Below are positions 7,413 through 15,426 of a stretch of 36,322 nucleotides of DNA, piece after piece. The position numbers and the translations under genes are program-made. The stretch covers positions 1-36,322 of the forward strand of contig WRHI01000022.1 of the NCBI GenBank assembly GCA_009783315.1. The letters are read 5' to 3'. This stretch comes from Peptococcaceae bacterium. Its GTDB lineage: Bacteria; Bacillota; Desulfitobacteriia; Desulfitobacteriales; Syntrophobotulaceae. Position 1 is the stretch's first letter. Every line of letters starts with the position of its first letter. Below the pieces are notes generated by a model that saw only the letters and a program-made list of their open reading frames with translations, did no database searches and was not told the origin of the DNA.

Positions 7413-8690
7413 ATGGAAAGAATTAAAATGACGACGCCCCTTGTGGAGATGGACGGGGACGAGATGACCCGGATTCTGTGGCAGATGATCAAAGATAAAT
7501 TGATTCTGCCTCATGTTGATTTGCAGACAGCATATTATGATTTGGGGCTGATCAGCCGCAATGATACGGACGACCAAATTACTGTGGACGCGGCCAACGC
7601 GACAAAAAAATACGGTGTGGCGGTCAAGTGCGCGACTATTACCCCCAACGCTCAGCGTATGGTGGAATATCCTCAGCTTAAAAAGATGTGGCTCAGTCCT
7701 AACGGGACGATTCGTTCTATTCTTGATGGGACTGTTTTTCGCGTGCCGATTACGATTGATATCATCAAGCCGGTTGTGAAGACGTGGGAAGCGCCTATCA
7801 CCATCGCCCGCCACGCCTACGGCGACGTGTACAAGGGCGTGGAATTGAAACTGGAGGGGGCGGGCACGGCGTATCTTGCTTTTGAGGGCAGAGACGGCGT
7901 GGCGCAGCGGCAGGTGATCTTTGAGACGCCTGAAGGCGCGGGGTCTGGCGATGGGGGCGCTTCTGAGGTGTCGGGCGCCGCTGAGGCCTTTGGAGCGGTT
8001 ATTTTGCAAGGGGTTCACAATACGGAGCGGTCTATCCGCGCTTTTGCTCGGTCTTGCTTCCGGTACGCCATCGCGACGAAACAGGATCTTTGGTTCAGCA
8101 CAAAGGATACCATTTCTAAGACCTATGACGGATACTTCAAAGAGGTTTTTGAACAGGAGTCCGTCAATTACAAGGAACAGATGGACGCTTTGGGGCTGGA
8201 GTATTTCTATACATTGATTGACGATGCGGTGGCCAGGGTGATCCGGTCCAAGGGGGGATTCGTCTGGGCCTGCAAAAACTATGACGGCGACGTTATGAGC
8301 GACATGATCTCCACGGCTTTTGGCTCACTGGCCATGATGACGTCCGTGCTGGTTTCTCCCGACGGCCCTGTGGAGTATGAGGCGGCCCACGGTACCGTGA
8401 CGAGGCATTATTACCGCCATCTTAAAGGGGAACAGACATCGACGAACCCCATTGCCACCATTTTCGCCTGGAGCGGCGCTCTGCGCGAGCGGGGGGAGCG
8501 GGATGGCAACCGGGATCTGATGGACTTTGGGGACGCTTTAGAAGCGGTTTCCCTGGAGACTTTGAACGCCGGCATGATGACCCAGGATTTGGTTGGGCTG
8601 GTTGAGGGGGCTGATGTTGTGCCTCAGTCGATGACTTCGGCGGCGTTTTTGGATGAGATTGCCCGGCGTTTGGCGACTAAGCTGGCGTAG
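7413..8690 (+). CDS. icd: NADP-type isocitrate dehydrogenase
   Basis: 425 aa from ATG 7413, chosen because AGGAGG precedes it closely; the frame opens earlier without a ribosome site. Motifs: SPNGTIRSILDGTVFR (substrate-binding Ser/Asn/Arg), KDTISKTYDGYFK (catalytic Lys), GGFVWACKNYDGDVMSD (metal-binding Asp) and EAAHGTVTRHY (cofactor loop). It belongs to the eukaryotic-like dimeric class, making 2-oxoglutarate from isocitrate. Compared with relatives as I remember them there is an extra Gly/Ala/Ser-rich segment of roughly 20-25 residues (GAGSGDGGASEVSGAAEAFG) in the middle, so it is longer than the usual 400-410 aa. Confidence 0.93.
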   Translation: MERIKMTTPLVEMDGDEMTRILWQMIKDKLILPHVDLQTAYYDLGLISRNDTDDQITVDAANATKKYGVAVKCATITPNAQRMVEYPQLKKMWLSPNGTIRSILDGTVFRVPITIDIIKPVVKTWEAPITIARHAYGDVYKGVELKLEGAGTAYLAFEGRDGVAQRQVIFETPEGAGSGDGGASEVSGAAEAFGAVILQGVHNTERSIRAFARSCFRYAIATKQDLWFSTKDTISKTYDGYFKEVFEQESVNYKEQMDALGLEYFYTLIDDAVARVIRSKGGFVWACKNYDGDVMSDMISTAFGSLAMMTSVLVSPDGPVEYEAAHGTVTRHYYRHLKGEQTSTNPIATIFAWSGALRERGERDGNRDLMDFGDALEAVSLETLNAGMMTQDLVGLVEGADVVPQSMTSAAFLDEIARRLATKLA

Positions 8691-8720
8691 AGGGAATATC
8701 GATATATTAAGGGGATTAAT

Positions 8721-9614
8721 ATGCGGGGCGATATCGTTTATAGGGTGTATGGAAGGCAGGAAGGACGCGCTGAGGATACTTTCTTTGGCGCATACCGCCA
8801 GCGTGGTGAGGCTGAGGCCAAGATTGAGGCCCTGCGCGCCCGCGTAATGCATGAAAAAAACTGGGCGGAACAATATCATAACCGAGGATTTGTGCTGAAA
8901 CCTTTTGAGGTTAGTACCGATTTCGAGATTCCCGCAACACCCAAGCCGCGGGATCGTTATTTCGTCGAATCCGGAAGTATAAGCGCCGCGAACACATGGA
9001 CCTGGGGGGGCCTCAACGTGTCCGTTTTTCGCAGGGGAGAACCCAAGCCGATCTGCTCCTACCGTCGTAATTATTCGAATATGTATGGAACCTTCGAACC
9101 CTTCCGTCAAAATGGGCACGACCTTGCGTTGATATCTACGGACTACACGATGACAACCGTCCTCGACCTTGTTTCGGGGGAGGTCGTTGCTGAGGAACCT
9201 CACGAGGGTTTCTGTCCTGCGGGCTTCTATGTTCCGGACTGGTGGGACGTGCATGACGGAACCATCATTCCAGGAAGTCAATACTGGGGACCCGACGAAG
9301 AGTGGCCCAACGGCGACATTGGTTTTGTCTGGGGCTGCCTGTGGGGTGACGACGACTCTTGGAAGGTGCAGCTTCTTGACCTGAGCCGGCTCAGCGAAGG
9401 CGTCGTTGCCCGCGAAGAGCGGTTCGGCTACCTGCCTCTTGCCGCCGCCGGCTACGATCCTTCCTGTCTGCACGCCGATCCGCCGGAGGGCATGTCAGCG
9501 CCGCCTCCGTTCATTCGTGTTCACCGCTATAGTGGACAAACTTATGTTACTTTCAATGTTCCCAGCCGCTTTGACCTTGAATCGGGCGCCGGCATTGATC
9601 CTCTTGACTGGTAG
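8721..9614 (+). CDS. Hypothetical protein, Trp/Gly-rich, soluble
   Basis: 297 aa, no named domain recognised. The first 50 residues are charged and helical. The rest is rich in aromatic residues and Asp, with repeated tryptophan-acid clusters (YVPDWWDVHDG, SQYWGPDEEWPNGDIG, FVWGCLWGDDDSWKVQ) that suggest a beta-propeller-like or beta-rich fold. There is no signal peptide. ATG 8721 follows an AAGGGGATTA ribosome site 30 nt after icd, so it may be co-transcribed with icd. It converges on 9656-10891 with only 41 nt between them and no obvious terminator. Confidence 0.7.
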   Translation: MRGDIVYRVYGRQEGRAEDTFFGAYRQRGEAEAKIEALRARVMHEKNWAEQYHNRGFVLKPFEVSTDFEIPATPKPRDRYFVESGSISAANTWTWGGLNVSVFRRGEPKPICSYRRNYSNMYGTFEPFRQNGHDLALISTDYTMTTVLDLVSGEVVAEEPHEGFCPAGFYVPDWWDVHDGTIIPGSQYWGPDEEWPNGDIGFVWGCLWGDDDSWKVQLLDLSRLSEGVVAREERFGYLPLAAAGYDPSCLHADPPEGMSAPPPFIRVHRYSGQTYVTFNVPSRFDLESGAGIDPLDW

Positions 9615-9655
9615 GCTGCTTTGTCATAAGAATAATGGTCCTCAAACACGACCGC

Positions 9656-10891
9656 CTAGCGCGTCACCGTGTTACATATACCTAGAGCCCAGTCACGATC
9701 CGCCGGATCCTTATAGTACAGAACAAGAAATAAGAGCTCGTCGCCGTGGGCCGCGGTCAGGGCGGTTTGGTGCAGCGGCTCGCCATCTTCTTTTTTCGTC
9801 AGCTTGTGCTGAACGCAGGCGGCGATAGCACTGTTGCGCAAAGAAAAAGGCTCGCAGTCTTTATCACCGAGGGCAGATCGCAATAGCGAAGTGCTGCTTT
9901 TGGGCGTTCCCTCTTGCCATTCCACCGAGAGAGAGTGGGCCCGTATGGTTCTGCTGTCGTCCCACCAGACCAGACCGCCTTCCTCGCAGTCAAAATGCAT
10001 TTTACCGCTGAAGGTTGCTCTCCAGCCGCAGATGTAATGGCTTATTTGGCCGTGGTTATACCCTACGGCGGGTTGGTTGGTTTCCACTGTGTCGCCATAG
10101 CGACTGTGTAACTCCCGAACCAGCGCGGCGTCTCCCGCCAGCCGGGCGAGCTCAAGCCAAGAAGCGGCGGGCAATTCCCCGTCGGGCTGAAGGGCGTAGG
10201 CCTGAGCCAGACAAGCAAGGGCGGCCGCGACGGTTTCCTTTTCCTGATCGGTTTCCGGAGGCAGCCAGTTGACTTCGCACCAGAGCAGGTTCAGCGCGGT
10301 GTTTTTGTAGAAAGAGGCGTCCCGTTCTTTGTTCCACCAAATAAAGAAGTCCGTTCCGCGGGGGTCGCCGGCGTGGGCTCCGGCAAAAAAAGCCGTTTCA
10401 TAATATCCGAGGGGGCAGCAAGTGAGATGCCCGGGGGTATCGGGGACATTGTTTGAGGTAAGGGATATGGCAATATTGCTGTATTGACCCGAAGCGCTCA
10501 ATTGCACAACCTGCCCGCTGACATGGCGCAGCCATTGGGTCATGGCGTTCTGAAGCAAGCCAAAATCAAGGTTCGTGTAATAGCCCGTCTCATCTTCGAT
10601 CTTTGTGGGGGAGACGCCAAGTCTGTCCAGAATGTCAACCAGATAGGCGTGGTACCCCGGGCCGGCGCTGTTGGTTTTGGCGTAGATACGGAGCTGATCG
10701 GACTCCCAGGTTCCGCAGACTTCTTCTTCAAAGGGAACAAGTCTGAGGCGAAATCCGTCGTCGTTAAAATAACAGCTGGTCTGCCAATTGGGGATGACGG
10801 AAGAAATCTTGGCAAAATATTCTTGATAATATTCCTTGCCGGTTCCGTCGCTGTGATTGACAGGAAACCAGATGCTCAAACCAAGTCCCAT
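9656..10891 (-). CDS. Hypothetical protein of unknown family
   Basis: 411 aa from ATG 10891, preceded on the - strand by GGAAGGGGGG; the frame opens at 10954 without a ribosome site. I do not recognise a domain. The N-terminal part (WQTSCYFNDDGFRLRLVPF; GPGYHAYLVDILDRLG; DETGYYTNLDFGLLQ) is aromatic-rich and mixed alpha/beta. The middle (residues about 225-275) looks helical. The C-terminal third again has acidic-aromatic stretches (DCEEGGLVWWDDSRT). No signal peptide or membrane segment. A promoter candidate lies at 11030-11058. It could be an immunity or stress-type accessory protein, but nothing in the sequence proves that. Confidence 0.7.
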   Translation of the reverse strand: MGLGLSIWFPVNHSDGTGKEYYQEYFAKISSVIPNWQTSCYFNDDGFRLRLVPFEEEVCGTWESDQLRIYAKTNSAGPGYHAYLVDILDRLGVSPTKIEDETGYYTNLDFGLLQNAMTQWLRHVSGQVVQLSASGQYSNIAISLTSNNVPDTPGHLTCCPLGYYETAFFAGAHAGDPRGTDFFIWWNKERDASFYKNTALNLLWCEVNWLPPETDQEKETVAAALACLAQAYALQPDGELPAASWLELARLAGDAALVRELHSRYGDTVETNQPAVGYNHGQISHYICGWRATFSGKMHFDCEEGGLVWWDDSRTIRAHSLSVEWQEGTPKSSTSLLRSALGDKDCEPFSLRNSAIAACVQHKLTKKEDGEPLHQTALTAAHGDELLFLVLYYKDPADRDWALGICNTVTR

Positions 10892-11029
10892 ATGGATGCC
10901 CCCCTTCCAAGATCCTTTGGGCGGAATGATCCCAAACAGACCAGAAATCTTCACTTATTTGGTTAGTTGAATCAGGATAACGCGGAACACCTCACAGCGT
11001 CATTATAGAATAAAGTTCTTCTTATAATT

Positions 11030-11058
11030 GTTATATAGCATTGTGAATAAAATGTCTA
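11030..11058 (-). promoter_or_regulatory. Sigma-A-like promoter for the gene ending at 9656
   Basis: On the - strand: -35 TAGACA (11053-11058), a 17-nt spacer and -10 TATAAC (11030-11035), each matching consensus at five of six positions. The leader to ATG 10891 would be about 130 nt. Confidence 0.5.
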
Positions 11059-11159
11059 CTCAATTTATGTTTGTCCCCGGCAATTTATAACATAATCCTG
11101 GTCCTCAAATAATAACACGCAAAGATTAGGATAAGGATGAGAAGGAATTAATTGCCGGT

Positions 11160-11188
11160 TTGGCGAACGTTTTACTAGAAGATAAATA
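11160..11188 (+). promoter_or_regulatory. Possible promoter of comFA
   Basis: TTGGCG (11160-11165), a 17-nt spacer and TAAATA (11183-11188), only 21 nt before the ATG at 11210. The match is moderate and the leader is very short. Confidence 0.35.
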
Positions 11189-11209
11189 CATAAAAAAGAG
11201 GAACCTCTT

Positions 11210-13165
11210 ATGTTATTTCGGCTTTTCTGGGATGAAAAAACAGGCAAAACTTTTTCGATGCCAAGCATAGTGTTTGATGTTAACGATAACAAAAGCGGCC
11301 AGGGATCCCGGCTTGCTTGTTCGGGGGGGCAAAAGACACAAAATGAAGGATCTCTTTGGTGTTTAGCGCCGGCGTTGCCCTATATTTTTCTGGAGGGAAT
11401 TCACAAACAAGGTGGTTATGCGTCGCCCAAGAGAATTGATGCCCGACTGAGGCGCTTATTAGGAGGCGGTCTGGGAGGCGGTCTGGGAGACGGGCTGGGA
11501 GACGGGCTGGAGGGCGGGAGATTGGAGGCAGGAGGCAGGAGGGGATGGAGATGGGAGAGGGCGTCGCGGTTCGAGATTCATGACGGAAGGGTTCGGGAGC
11601 GGTATGGCTCTGAGGAGTTCCCTTCCTCCCTCCCGCTTCCCGCTTCTCATCTACCCATCTGCCGCTCCATCCGCGGCTCCATCCGCGGCCGGCAAATAGC
11701 CGACGCCGAGGTGCTGAGACTGGCGCGGGAGTGCGGCTGCCCGGAAATTGAGGTTTGGCGGTTTTTGCAGTGTGAGACTGAGGCGGGCAGGGGGGTTTGG
11801 CTGGCGGCTGTGGGGGGCGGATGGGGTGGATGGGGTGGATGGGGTATGGTTTGCCGCCGCTGCGGTTGCCGCGGCAGCGGTCTAGAAGAATGGCCGGGTT
11901 ATTACGGACGGGGTTACACCTGCAAAGAGTGCGCGGCTTTAGGGGCGGTGAGCTCCCTCAGTGTCCTTTGGCGTAGTCGAGAGGGCGTTTCGCCGGAGGA
12001 TGCGCCGCCGGCCGGCGGGGCAGAGGGAGAGAACGGTGAGGATGTTCTTGCCATGCCTTTCGCCTTATCGCAGGCTCAGGAGAGGGCGTCACGTGAGGTG
12101 GATGGCTTTATAGGAGAGCGTGTGCTGGTTTGGGCGGCTTGCGGCGCCGGGAAAACGGAGGTTTGTTTCTCCCGCATCGCGCGGGCGCTGCGGGAGGGGA
12201 AGCGGGTGCTGTTTGCCGCGCCGCGTCGAGATGTCATCAATGATATTGTGCCCAGGCTGGAAGCGGCGTTTCCGCGTATCGAAAAAGCGGTGTTGTCAGG
12301 GGCGTCGGCAGAGCGTTTTGGGAGCGGCCGGCTCGTGGCGGCTACGACGCATCAAGTCGCGCGATTTTATCGGGCTTTTGATTTGATTGTGCTGGATGAG
12401 CTGGACGCGTTTCCCTTTACCGCCGAGGATTTTTTGCGCCGGGCGCTGGATCAAGCGCTGCGACCGGGCGGGCGGATGGTTTGCCTCACGGCGACGCCCC
12501 ATCCGGAAATCCTTCGCGTTATTCGGGCCGGCCGATGCGGTCTTGTGCACCTGCCGGCTCGGTTTCATAGGAAGCCCCTGCCTGTACCCGTTTGGCAAAA
12601 ATGTCCCTTGCCGGCATGGGAGGAGACGAATGCGCTGGTTCGAAGTCCCCTGGCACAGAATCCCAGGGGCCGAAGTTCGCCGGCGGCAGTGACGCCCTTG
12701 CCCTCTTTGTCTGCGTTCCTTAATCCGGTGTTGGAACGGCTCGCTGAAAAAGGGTTAGTCTTGTTTTTTGTGCCGCGGGTGGCCGACGTGATGTTGTGGA
12801 TGGGTTGGCTGGAGCCGCTTTTGCCGGGCCGTCGCATTGGTGGCAGCTGGAGCAGTGATCCGGAACGTATGGCGAAGGTTGAGGCGCTCAGAGCCGGGGC
12901 TTTTGATGTTTTTGTCACAACGACCATTCTTGAGCGCGGTATCACATTGGACAAGGTTCAGGTGATTGTCGTTTGGGCCGACCATCCGTTGTTTGATGAG
13001 CGCGCCTTGGTCCAAATGGCCGGAAGGGCCGGCCGCAGGCGTGAGAATCCTGATGGTGAGGTTGTTTTTCTGGCCGGGCGGTGCTCCAAGGCTATGGGTG
13101 GGGCGAAGGGCTGGATTGAGGAACAGAACGCCCTGGCCCGGCAGCTTAACTTGATTGATGGATAA
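11210..13165 (+). CDS. comFA: ComFA-type DNA uptake helicase/translocase
   Basis: 651 aa, longer than the 430-500 aa typical of ComFA. A four-cysteine zinc-finger-like motif (CRRCGC...CKEC, about residues 214-245) precedes a superfamily 2 helicase core. Walker A is WAACGAGKTE (about 308-317), the DEAD-like box is VLDELDAFPF (about 393), motif III is LTATPH, and motif VI is near MAGRAGRR. ComFA is the membrane-associated ATPase that helps pull single-stranded DNA in during transformation. The N-terminal 200 residues are unusual: Gly-rich 4-residue repeats (LGDGLGDGLEGG), SIRGSIRG and GGWGGWGGWG, all coded by short tandem DNA repeats. The comFC gene follows 66 nt later. Confidence 0.88.
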   Translation: MLFRLFWDEKTGKTFSMPSIVFDVNDNKSGQGSRLACSGGQKTQNEGSLWCLAPALPYIFLEGIHKQGGYASPKRIDARLRRLLGGGLGGGLGDGLGDGLEGGRLEAGGRRGWRWERASRFEIHDGRVRERYGSEEFPSSLPLPASHLPICRSIRGSIRGRQIADAEVLRLARECGCPEIEVWRFLQCETEAGRGVWLAAVGGGWGGWGGWGMVCRRCGCRGSGLEEWPGYYGRGYTCKECAALGAVSSLSVLWRSREGVSPEDAPPAGGAEGENGEDVLAMPFALSQAQERASREVDGFIGERVLVWAACGAGKTEVCFSRIARALREGKRVLFAAPRRDVINDIVPRLEAAFPRIEKAVLSGASAERFGSGRLVAATTHQVARFYRAFDLIVLDELDAFPFTAEDFLRRALDQALRPGGRMVCLTATPHPEILRVIRAGRCGLVHLPARFHRKPLPVPVWQKCPLPAWEETNALVRSPLAQNPRGRSSPAAVTPLPSLSAFLNPVLERLAEKGLVLFFVPRVADVMLWMGWLEPLLPGRRIGGSWSSDPERMAKVEALRAGAFDVFVTTTILERGITLDKVQVIVVWADHPLFDERALVQMAGRAGRRRENPDGEVVFLAGRCSKAMGGAKGWIEEQNALARQLNLIDG

Positions 13166-13231
13166 CGCAAAGGAAGAATTGTCTAAAATTTTGAGAAAAC
13201 TTAAAATATTTTTGGGCAGTAAAGGAAGTTT

Positions 13232-14047
13232 TTGTGGAGGGATTGGCGTATTGTGGCGAAATTCGTGGATACAATTGGCGATGTTATGGCAACACTATGG
13301 TATGAAGACCAGCCCGTATGCGTAATCTGTCATGAGGGGGAAGGCCCGGTATGCCAGGTCTGCCGTGAGGTTTATTTTTTGCCTGCGGCGGCGCGCTGCC
13401 GCTGCTGCGGCAAAATTATGCTTCAAGCCAAGCTTGATCGCGCGGAAGAGGCGTGCCGGACGGAAGACATCTGTCATGACTGCCGGGAGGGCCGGGGTCC
13501 GCAAAGTTTGGCGCGGGTAACGGTTTTGGGGCGATTTCAGGGAGGATGGCGTGATTTTATCCATACGGTAAAGTACCGCCGCAACCCACAACTGCTGACG
13601 CTGGTGGCTGAAGAAGCCTGCCGCTGGGCGAGCCGGCATTTGCCGGTTCCCGACATCATTACCGCCGCGCCGATGCATTTGGAAAAAATACGTGAGCGGG
13701 GCTTTAATCAAGCGGAAGTGCTTGCCTCGCTGCTGGCGTGGCGTCTCACGGTATCCTACCTTCCGCTGCTGCGGCGCGAAGCGCAAAACGTCTCCCAAAT
13801 GGGTCTGGATCGGCGAGCCCGGTTGCAGAACCTGGCTAAGGCAATCAGTCTCAATCCGGAATACAGGAACGGCGAGAAGCTGCGGGGGCGTGTGTGCTGG
13901 CTTATTGATGATGTAACCACCACAGGGGCGACGCTGGAACAGGGGGCGCGAACACTAAGGGCCGGGGGCGCGCGGGAGGTGTATGGATTTTGCTTAGGCG
14001 GAGCGGCAATTGGCAATGGACAATGGACAATGGACAATGGACAATAG
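13232..14047 (+). CDS. comFC: ComFC-like phosphoribosyltransferase
   Basis: 271 aa from TTG 13232; GTG 13253 or ATG 13286 (giving MATLWYEDQ) are alternatives and none has an ideal ribosome site. Two CxxC pairs at the N-terminus (CVICHEGEGPVCQVC, then CRCCG) form a zinc-ribbon. The C-terminal half has the PRPP-binding motif LIDDVTTTGAT near residue 226. ComFC is needed for natural transformation and pairs with ComFA, encoded just upstream. The last ten or so residues (NGQWTMDNGQ) and the TAG stop are coded by a CAATGGA heptamer array, so the natural C-terminus is probably around GFCLGGA. Confidence 0.9.
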   Translation: MWRDWRIVAKFVDTIGDVMATLWYEDQPVCVICHEGEGPVCQVCREVYFLPAAARCRCCGKIMLQAKLDRAEEACRTEDICHDCREGRGPQSLARVTVLGRFQGGWRDFIHTVKYRRNPQLLTLVAEEACRWASRHLPVPDIITAAPMHLEKIRERGFNQAEVLASLLAWRLTVSYLPLLRREAQNVSQMGLDRRARLQNLAKAISLNPEYRNGEKLRGRVCWLIDDVTTTGATLEQGARTLRAGGAREVYGFCLGGAAIGNGQWTMDNGQ

Positions 14048-14076
14048 CCAATGGACAATGGACAATGGACAATTGT
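14007..14076. repeat. Heptamer array CAATGGA, 10 units
   Basis: Ten units in unbroken 7-bp register: CAATTGG, four CAATGGA, CAATAGC, three CAATGGA, CAATTGT. The first six units are coding and supply the comFC C-terminus; CAATAGC provides its TAG stop. It is the inverted partner of 14196-14244. Confidence 0.93.
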
Positions 14077-14195
14077 GAGATCAAGCGGTTAATGTTTGGC
14101 GCGTCGCCTATTATTGTCCCATCATGTCTTGCTGTCTCGTGCTCTGAAACGCAATGAAACACGCAGATCCTGGGTACAATCAACAGTAAGGGTTC

Positions 14196-14244
14196 CTCAT
14201 TGTCCATTGTCCATTGTCCATTGTCCATTGCCTATTGTCCATTG
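14196..14244. repeat. Inverted heptamer array TCCATTG, 7 units
   Basis: Seven units in register (CTCATTG, four TCCATTG, CCTATTG, TCCATTG), the reverse complement of the array at 14007-14076. Together they could form a 40-50 bp stem around a loop of about 120 nt. Confidence 0.92.
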
Positions 14245-14329
14245 ATCGCGCGGGACTAAAGTCGCAAGAAAAATAGAAAGAAAAAGAATCCGCGATAACT
14301 TACGGCAAATAGGTCGAATTCCCACAGAC

Positions 14330-14405
14330 TTATGCACAGCCTATTATGACGAATGAAGCCAAAATGAAAAAGTTATTCACATTATCCACAGGTGCCTGTG
14401 CATAA
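14330..14405. promoter_or_regulatory. Cluster of four DnaA-box-like 9-mers
   Basis: TTATGCACA at 14330-14338, TTATTCACA at 14373-14381, the perfect consensus TTATCCACA at 14382-14390 directly abutting it, and TTATGCACA on the opposite strand at 14397-14405. The last two face each other and form a 24-bp near-palindrome with one mismatch. This density in 76 nt is far above chance for 9-mers. No dnaA, dnaN or rpmH is nearby, so a DnaA-titration or regulatory site upstream of hpf is more likely than the main origin. Confidence 0.65.
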
Positions 14406-14629
14406 GTCGAGTATTTTTGATTTGGTTGGACAGCTTTTATGAATAAGGAGTGTATGTGCTGATGAGATGCTTTTGACTCAAATAATTTGGTGTGCAGTGG
14501 CAAAAAAGAAGGGTTTTTCTACTAGAAGAGGAAATGAATGATGGCGGGTGTATAACTGAGAACCGACCGTGGAAGGGTTTTCTCAATTATACCGCTTGGA
14601 ATTTATATCTGTTGAGAGGGGTAAGGCCG

Positions 14630-15220
14630 ATGAATATTGTTGTACGAAGCAGACAGTTCAAAATGACCGACGCGCTGAAAGATTATGTCACAAAACGGGT
14701 AAAAAAATTGGAAAAGTATCCCTATGACTTTTCCGATGTGCAGGTTACTCTGACGGTGGAAAAAGGGCGCCAAAGAGTCGAGATTACGACTTTGCTGAAC
14801 GGCTATCTGCTGAGAGGGGAAGAGGAGACCCTTGATATGTATTCGTCGGTGGATCTTGTGGTGGAGAAGCTGGAGAAGCAGATCAAAAAGTACCGCAAGA
14901 GATTCGAAAAAAGACGAGAGAGTCTGCGTGATATGGAAATCCTGCCCGAAGGCAGTGTGCCCAGCACCGCCAATGGTGCCGATACAGCTGCGGCGGCCGC
15001 GATGAGCGCTGACGCGGCTGGGGATGAGGCGGTGGAGCGCGACAATGTCGTGCGGGTGAAGAAAATTCTCGCCAAACCGATGACGGTTGATGAGGCTGTG
15101 ATGCAGATGAATATGATTGGACATAGTTTCTATATGTTCGTTAACGCCGAGTCCGGTCAGATGAATGTTGTTTACGGCCGTAACGACGGCAATTACGGGC
15201 TTTTGGAACCTGAGGGGTAA
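14630..15220 (+). CDS. hpf: Ribosome hibernation promoting factor, long form
   Basis: 196 aa from ATG 14630, which follows GAGAGGGG. The N-terminal domain (MNIVVRSRQFKMTDALKDYV; KLEKYPYDFSDVQVTL) is the S30AE/YfiA fold that sits in the decoding centre. An Ala-rich linker (about residues 105-135) leads to the C-terminal dimerisation domain (VVRVKKILAKPMTVDEAVMQ; GHSFYMFVNAESGQMNVVYG). The long form pairs two 70S ribosomes into inactive 100S particles in stationary phase. It is followed by a strong terminator and then secA, the usual order in Firmicutes. Confidence 0.96.
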   Translation: MNIVVRSRQFKMTDALKDYVTKRVKKLEKYPYDFSDVQVTLTVEKGRQRVEITTLLNGYLLRGEEETLDMYSSVDLVVEKLEKQIKKYRKRFEKRRESLRDMEILPEGSVPSTANGADTAAAAAMSADAAGDEAVERDNVVRVKKILAKPMTVDEAVMQMNMIGHSFYMFVNAESGQMNVVYGRNDGNYGLLEPEG

Positions 15221-15262
15221 CCCGGGAACGCTGACTTCATTAACTTAATTGCTGGAAATTTG

Positions 15263-15301
15263 ACGGCCTGTTTCCCTTTTTCAAGGAAACAGGCCGTTTC
15301 T
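15263..15301 (+). terminator. Rho-independent terminator after hpf
   Basis: A perfect 13-bp stem, ACGGCCTGTTTCC (15263-15275) with GGAAACAGGCCGT (15285-15297), a 9-nt loop and a short T-rich tail. It separates hpf from secA. Confidence 0.88.
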
Positions 15302-15302
15302 A

Positions 15303-15331
15303 TTGAACATTTAGGATATAAATGGTATTAT
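15303..15331 (+). promoter_or_regulatory. Sigma-A promoter of secA
   Basis: TTGAAC (15303-15308), a 17-nt spacer and TATTAT (15326-15331), placed right after the hpf terminator. The leader to ATG 15427 is about 90 nt. Confidence 0.65.
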
Positions 15332-15426
15332 AGTACAATCAGAGAAAAGGGGGGAGCGCACCTCATATTTGGGGCGGGATGCCTGGGGCGCTCCACAGTT
15401 GGGAAAACAGGAAAGGCGGCAAATAC

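Larger units (their letters stand above)
10892..11209. other. Divergent AT-rich intergenic region
   Basis: 318 nt between the - strand unknown gene and comFA. It is clearly AT-richer than its surroundings and holds promoter candidates for both directions (11030-11058 and 11160-11188). No gene, RNA or repeat is seen. Confidence 0.6.
14048..14629. other. Long non-coding region between comFC and hpf
   Basis: About 580 nt without a convincing gene. In order it holds the end of the CAATGGA array, a 120-nt spacer, the inverted TCCATTG array, a DnaA-box-like cluster (14330-14405) and an AT-rich stretch leading to hpf. The frame of hpf is open back to 14492, but the internal ATG 14630 has the proper ribosome site and family start. 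Confidence 0.7.

Noticed and set aside
14048-14228. - strand frames reading [12 protein letters not shown]-type repeats
   Set aside because: These are just translations of the TCCATTG heptamers; such repetitive peptides are spurious.
14007-14244. CRISPR-like array
   Set aside because: Units are 7 bp in direct contact without unique spacers, and there are no cas genes.
14330-14405. Main replication origin
   Set aside because: DnaA-type boxes are present but dnaA, dnaN, rpmH and gyrase genes are absent, and no clear AT-rich unwinding element with repeats is seen. Kept only as a DnaA-box cluster.
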